Positions 60,154 to 64,000 of a stretch of DNA of 64,000 nucleotides are shown piece after piece. The first letter of the stretch is position 1. The number at the start of each line of letters is the position of its first letter. The position numbers were made by a program, and so were the translations under genes. This DNA is from JANQRA01 sp035550735. GTDB lineage: Bacteria; Actinomycetota; Acidimicrobiia; Spongiisociales; ZC4RG35. The notes below the pieces were generated by a model. That model was not told the DNA's origin. It was given only the letters and a program-made list of their open reading frames with translations, and did not search any database. The DNA is taken from contig DASZOM010000026.1 in assembly GCA_035550735.1 (NCBI GenBank), forward strand, positions 62,001 through 126,000, written 5' to 3'.

Positions 60154-60400
60154 GACGAAATACTCCTGGGCCGGTCAGTGGATGTACGGGAGGCCCGTAG
60201 ACCGGGTGAGATATTAGACGGGAGCCATCTCGTTTCACACATCGGGCTGGCGTGGCGAGCCACGCGACGGGGGTCGTCCCCAACCGGTCGGTGACAGGCG
60301 GGGCACCTGAGTACGGACCGGTCGAAGAGCGGCGGGGAGGGTCTGAGGGTGGTCGTCCCCCTCATGAACATCGTCCCCCCTCATCATTAAGGTCTCGGGT
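60154..60400. promoter_or_regulatory. Gap between divergent rpmB and recG
   Basis: About 250 bp without a gene. On the minus strand TAATAT (60211-60216), a good -10 box, gives an rpmB leader of about 50 nt that can form ACGGG-AGG-CCCGT. Further right, CGTGG-CGAG-CCACG is a short hairpin near 60250, and the recG promoter is at the right end. Nothing else is evident. Confidence 0.5.
60353..60393 (+). promoter_or_regulatory. recG promoter with direct repeat
   Basis: TGAACA (60365-60370), 17-bp spacer and TAAGGT (60388-60393), 7 nt before GTG 60401. The -35 box is flanked by two copies of TCGTCCCCC(C)TCAT, at 60353-60365 and 60371-60384, 18 bp apart, which may be an operator. Confidence 0.5.
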
Positions 60401-62566
60401 GTGGCTTCCCTCAGCCGTCTCGCCACCGTCGACGTCGGCCAGGTGAGGGGTCTTGGCGGCAAGCGGTCGGAGGGCCTGGGGTCGGTCGGCATCCGAACCG
60501 TGGCCGACCTCCTCCACCACGTCCCAAGGCGTTATATCGACCGTTCGCTGAAGTCGCCGATCGCACGTGTCCCGATCGGGACCGAGGTGACGATCATCGG
60601 CATGGTCAAGTCCGTGCACGATCGCCGGCCCCGCCGCAACCTCCACATCATCGAGGCGACCATCGAGGACGAGTCGGCCCGGATCAAGGCGGTCTGGTTC
60701 AACCAGAGCTATCTGGTGAGGCAGCTGAAGAGCGCCGACGAAGTCGCCCTCAGCGGGGTCGTCGAGTCCTTTCGTGGATCCCTGCAGATGAAGGCGCCGG
60801 CGGTCGACGTGCTCTCCTCCGACCTGGAGGGCCTCACCGTGGGGCGCATAGTCCCGGTTCATCCCGGTGCGGGCGGGGTGAGCCCGGGTGTGCTGCGACG
60901 TGCGATACACAACGCTCTGGGCCGGTCCCAGCCGCTGGAGGACGCCCTACCGGCCGAATTGAAGGCGATGAACGGGCTCATGGACCGTGATCGCGCCTTT
61001 GGGTCGATCCACTTCCCCGACTCGCTCGATGACGTGGCACCGGCGAGGAGAAGGCTGGTCTACGACGAGCTGTTCCGTCTCGAATTGGCCCTGGCACTGC
61101 AGAAGCGTCACCAGATGACCAACTCGGCGGGCATCGGCCACCAGCCGACCGGCATCCTGGTCGATCGCTTCCTGGCGGGCCTGCCCTATCGACTGACACC
61201 GGCGCAGAGCCGGGCGCTGTCCGAGATCGAGAAGGACCTGGCCGCCGATCACCCCATGCATCGGCTGCTTCAGGGCGAGGTCGGGTCCGGCAAGACCGTG
61301 GTGGCCGTCGCCACCCTGCTCAGGGGCATCGAGGGCGGCTGGCAGGGGGCCCTCATGGCCCCGACCGAGGTGCTCGCCGAGCAGCATTACCTCGGAGTGC
61401 GCGGTCTCCTCGCCGACGCCGGGCTGTCGCCTGCGCTGGGGGACAGCCATCTCGGGATGGACAGCCTTTTCGCGGAGAGCTCGGAGGGGCCGGCGGTCCT
61501 GGTCGCACTGCTGACAAGCTCGACCGCGGTGACCAATTACGAGCCCGGCATCAGCCGCCAGAAGCTGGCCTCCGACATCGCCGCCGGCCAGGTCGATCTG
61601 GTCGTGGGCACTCATGCCCTGATCCAGGAGGGAGTCGAGTTCGCCAACCTGGGTGTGGCGGTGGTCGATGAGCAACACCGCTTCGGTGTCGCCCAGCGGG
61701 TGCTGCTCAAGGAGAAAGCGGACTCGGCCGAGCCCGACCTGCTGATCATGACGGCCACGCCGATCCCGAGGACGTTGTCGATGACGCTGTACGGCGATCT
61801 CGACGTCTCGATCATCGATCAGATGCCCCCCGGAAGGTCGCCGGTGAAGACCCGGCTCCTCTCCAAGGTCGAGGAGGGTGTCGCCTGGAAGATCATCGCG
61901 GAGGAGGTGGCCCGAGGCCGTCAGGCATTCGTGGTCTGCCCTCTCGTCGAGGACAGCCCCAAGGTCGAGGCCGCATCCGCCACGGCCGAGCACGAGCGGC
62001 TGGCCAGGGTCATGTCCGGGCTGGAAGTGGGGCTGATCCATGGCCAGATGCGATCTTCGGAGAAGGAGCAGGTCATGGCTGCGTTCCGTGCCGGCGAGAT
62101 CGACGTTCTGGTGTCGACGACCGTGATCGAGGTGGGCATCGACGTCCCCAACGCCACGGTGATGGTGATCGAGGACGCTCACCGATTCGGGCTGAGCCAG
62201 CTCCACCAGTTGCGAGGCCGGGTGGGGCGGGGCGAGCACCCCGGTGTCTGCCTCCTGCTGGCCGACCCCACCACCAGCGAGGGTGAGGAGAGGCTGACTG
62301 CGATGGTGGGGACGAACGACGGATTTCGGCTCGCCGAGGAGGATCTGAGGATTCGAGGCCAAGGCACCGTGTTCGGCACCCGGCAGTCCGGGGTGAAGGA
62401 CCTCAAGCTGGCAGACATCCTCACCGACTTCGAGATACTCACCGCGGCCCGCCGTGACGCATTCGCCCTCGTCGACTCGGATCCGAGCCTGTCCGAACAC
62501 CCCGAGCTCGTAGAGGAGGTCTCTGCCATGCTCGGCGACGAGGTGGACTGGCTCTTCGTGAGCTAG
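60401..62566 (+). CDS. recG: ATP-dependent DNA helicase RecG
   Basis: Branch-migration helicase that remodels stalled replication forks (721 aa, normal length). N-terminal wedge/OB domain with SVGIRTVADLLHHVPRRYID; helicase motifs GEVGSGKTVVA, MAPTEVLAEQHY, VVDEQHRFGV, MTATPIPRTL, VIEVGIDVPNATVMVIEDA, FGLSQLHQLRGRVGRG. The GTG start at 60401 has its -10 box 7 nt upstream. rsmD follows after 2 bp. Confidence 0.96.
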   Translation: MASLSRLATVDVGQVRGLGGKRSEGLGSVGIRTVADLLHHVPRRYIDRSLKSPIARVPIGTEVTIIGMVKSVHDRRPRRNLHIIEATIEDESARIKAVWFNQSYLVRQLKSADEVALSGVVESFRGSLQMKAPAVDVLSSDLEGLTVGRIVPVHPGAGGVSPGVLRRAIHNALGRSQPLEDALPAELKAMNGLMDRDRAFGSIHFPDSLDDVAPARRRLVYDELFRLELALALQKRHQMTNSAGIGHQPTGILVDRFLAGLPYRLTPAQSRALSEIEKDLAADHPMHRLLQGEVGSGKTVVAVATLLRGIEGGWQGALMAPTEVLAEQHYLGVRGLLADAGLSPALGDSHLGMDSLFAESSEGPAVLVALLTSSTAVTNYEPGISRQKLASDIAAGQVDLVVGTHALIQEGVEFANLGVAVVDEQHRFGVAQRVLLKEKADSAEPDLLIMTATPIPRTLSMTLYGDLDVSIIDQMPPGRSPVKTRLLSKVEEGVAWKIIAEEVARGRQAFVVCPLVEDSPKVEAASATAEHERLARVMSGLEVGLIHGQMRSSEKEQVMAAFRAGEIDVLVSTTVIEVGIDVPNATVMVIEDAHRFGLSQLHQLRGRVGRGEHPGVCLLLADPTTSEGEERLTAMVGTNDGFRLAEEDLRIRGQGTVFGTRQSGVKDLKLADILTDFEILTAARRDAFALVDSDPSLSEHPELVEEVSAMLGDEVDWLFVS

Positions 62567-62568
62567 CC

Positions 62569-63141
62569 ATGAGGATCATCTCCGGCAAGGCAGGGGGGAG
62601 ACGGCTGAAGACCCCCGATGCCAAAGGCACCCGCCCCGCCACCGACCGGGTCCGGGAAGCGGTGTTCTCATCGCTGGGGGCGGCGGTGGAAGGGGCCATG
62701 GTGGCCGACCTCTATGCCGGCTCGGGCTCCTACGGCCTGGAGTCACTCTCCAGGGGCGCCCAATCGGCGGTGTTCGTGGAGAACGGGCGCAAGGCCCTGC
62801 AGTCGCTTCGGGAGAACCTGAAGACGGTGGGTCTCGGGGGCTCGGTGATCGAGGCCAGCGTCGCCCACTATCTGCAGCGGGCGAATCATCGTTTCCACCT
62901 GGTCTTCATGGACCCTCCCTGGCCCCAGCCCACCGAGCAGATGGAGGAGGAGCTGGCCAGGCTCGACCGTCTCCTGGTCCCCGGTGCCGTGGTCGTCGTG
63001 TCACGCCGCCACGACGACCGGGCTCCCGAGCCACCTGAAAACTGGCGGGTTGCCGCGGATAAACGGTATGGGGATACCAGAATCATCAGATACGAGAAGA
63101 TAGAAGACGATGACGACGGCACTGTGCCCGGGGAGCTTTGA
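62569..63141 (+). CDS. rsmD: 16S rRNA (guanine(966)-N2)-methyltransferase
   Basis: A 190-aa SAM-dependent methyltransferase. RIISGKAGGRRLKTPD at the start, TDRVREAVFSSLG, SAM motif DLYAGSGSYGLESLSRGA, and the catalytic MDPPWP are present. It overlaps coaD by 32 nt, a conserved rsmD-coaD pairing. Confidence 0.94.
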   Translation: MRIISGKAGGRRLKTPDAKGTRPATDRVREAVFSSLGAAVEGAMVADLYAGSGSYGLESLSRGAQSAVFVENGRKALQSLRENLKTVGLGGSVIEASVAHYLQRANHRFHLVFMDPPWPQPTEQMEEELARLDRLLVPGAVVVVSRRHDDRAPEPPENWRVAADKRYGDTRIIRYEKIEDDDDGTVPGEL

Positions 63142-63577
63142 CCCTCCCACCAACGGCCATGCCGACGTGATCGGCAGGGCGATCTCGCTCTTCGACAGGG
63201 TCGTGGTGGCAGTCATCGACAACCCGTCGAAGCAGGCGATGTTCACCCCTGGCGAGAGGTCGGCGTTGCTCGCCGACGTCCACGGCGACTCGATCGAGGT
63301 GACCAGCTTCAGCGGTCTGCTCGTGGATCACGTCCGCGAGGTCGGCGCCGATGTCGTGGTCAAGGGTCTTCGCACCTCGGGCGACTACGAGTACGAGACA
63401 CAGATGGCGCAGATGAACCGGCATCTGACGGGGATGGAGACGCTGTTCATCCCGACGAGGCCGGAATTCGGGTTCATCTCCTCGTCGCTGGTGAAGGAGA
63501 TCGCACGGTTGGGCGGGTCGGTGGCCGGCTTGGTCCCCGACGTGGTGGAGAAGGCACTCAAGGAGAAGCTGTCATGA
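63110..63577 (+). CDS. coaD: Phosphopantetheine adenylyltransferase
   Basis: Penultimate enzyme of coenzyme A synthesis (155 aa). Nucleotidyl-transferase motif CPGSFDPPTNGHADVI, then GLRTSGDYEYETQMA and the ATP-binding FISSSLVKEIARLGG. The start lies inside rsmD. CoA from this enzyme supports the many acyl-CoA genes of the window. ATGA overlap with the next gene. Confidence 0.95.
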   Translation: MTTALCPGSFDPPTNGHADVIGRAISLFDRVVVAVIDNPSKQAMFTPGERSALLADVHGDSIEVTSFSGLLVDHVREVGADVVVKGLRTSGDYEYETQMAQMNRHLTGMETLFIPTRPEFGFISSSLVKEIARLGGSVAGLVPDVVEKALKEKLS

Positions 63578-64000
63578 CGTCTGACACCAGGACCGAGCCC
63601 GAGGTGCTCATCGACGCCGACGACCCGGTCGAGATCCGGTCGGTGCGGGCCGAGATGGAGGACATGCTCGACATCGTCGACGACCTCATCGTCCACCTCC
63701 ACGAGGCGAAGGCGATGCCTCTCTCCTCCAATGCCCTGGTCGATCGGGAGCTCTTCCTCGGCAAGCTGGAGGCCTTGCGTGCCGGGCTTCCCGACGAGCT
63801 GCGCGCGGCCCGGTGGATGGTGCGGGAGCGGGAGGCCTTCATCTCGAGGACCAACGAGAAGGCGAGGGAGATCATCGATCGGGCGCGGGAAGAGGCGGAT
63901 GCCCTGGTCGCCGATTCCAACATCGTGAAGGAAGCCGTCGAGGAGGCCAACATCCTGGTGAGACGGGCCGAGGGTGACGCCCGAAGACTCCGCCTCGAGA
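63574..64000 (+). CDS. DivIVA/SepIVA-like coiled-coil protein (3' partial)
   Basis: The frame is open from ATG 63574 to the window edge (142 codons) with no stop. It begins MTSDTRTEPEVLIDADDPVE and continues as a highly charged helical protein, including ELFLGKLEALRAGLPDELRA and a long coiled coil (NEKAREIIDRAREEADALVA). In many actinobacteria the gene after coaD is a DivIVA-like septum or elongation factor (SepIVA in mycobacteria), often mis-called ATP synthase subunit b. Overlaps coaD by four bases. Confidence 0.8.
   Translation, partial: MTSDTRTEPEVLIDADDPVEIRSVRAEMEDMLDIVDDLIVHLHEAKAMPLSSNALVDRELFLGKLEALRAGLPDELRAARWMVREREAFISRTNEKAREIIDRAREEADALVADSNIVKEAVEEANILVRRAEGDARRLRLE

Noticed and set aside
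1..64000. CRISPR arrays, insertion sequences, prophage or integrase genes, tRNA and rRNA genes.
   Set aside because: None seen on either strand; base composition and gene style are even across the window.

Overview
The window is 64 kb of very GC-rich, gene-dense bacterial chromosome with frequent GTG/TTG starts and many 1-4 nt stop/start overlaps. It has no rRNA or tRNA gene, no CRISPR array and no insertion sequence. The content points to Actinomycetota: an InhA-type enoyl-ACP reductase, an AdnA/AdnB pair of Fe-S helicase-nucleases, a homodimeric AceE, and a recG-rsmD-coaD-SepIVA-like order. At least twenty genes have a TANNNT box 6-10 nt before the start codon, the hallmark of leaderless transcripts. 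An Acidimicrobiia-like lineage is my guess; the phylum is the safer statement.

Layout. 1-2.75 kb: end of a peptide ABC importer with an oddly ordered binding lipoprotein. 2.75-7.5 kb: acyl-CoA genes (racemase/CoA transferase, acyl-CoA ligase, MFE-2-type dehydrogenase, MaoC hydratase) that together fit oxidation of branched or steroid acyl chains. 7.5-16 kb: L,D-transpeptidase, hydroxyacid dehydrogenase, divergent ATP-type PEP carboxykinase, thiamine pyrophosphokinase, ATP-grasp enzyme, NfuA, Mug, thioesterase. 16-20.8 kb: molybdenum and copper genes (Mog, CoxG-like, blue-copper lipoprotein, beta-helix lipoprotein, two-domain multicopper oxidase, MOSC). 20.8-26.8 kb: histidine-kinase/EAL fusion, JAMM peptidase, AceE, hydrolase. 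26.8-35.4 kb: CCAEP-tail radical SAM protein, ABC-2 exporter, PlsB, Dtd, PlsY. 35.4-44.2 kb: AdnB, AdnA, glutamate dehydrogenase and a third RecB-like nuclease. 44.2-49.1 kb: MFS transporter, then two related structured non-coding RNAs flanking a seven-helix-type membrane protein gene, then a PH/SHOCT protein and a second acyl-CoA ligase. 49.1-56.5 kb: small proteins, FabI, sensor kinase, and a hydrolase / membrane Mur ligase / Ddl operon. 56.5-64 kb: flavoprotein, HD-GYP/LuxR regulator, cold-shock-like protein, rpmB, recG, rsmD, coaD and the start of a DivIVA-like gene.

The most unusual features are two. First, the pair of RNAs at about 45.57-45.71 kb and 46.40-46.78 kb. They share a twin CGCGAAAAC box, an ideal promoter with a 17-bp spacer, a 5' GNRA hairpin and a 3' terminator hairpin with compensatory base changes; the longer one is a chain of about a dozen tetraloop hairpins. 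Second, the peptide-binding lipoprotein at 1072-2754, whose normal N-terminal segment lies at its C-terminus, as in a circular permutation. All functional calls come from reading the sequence; no database search was run.
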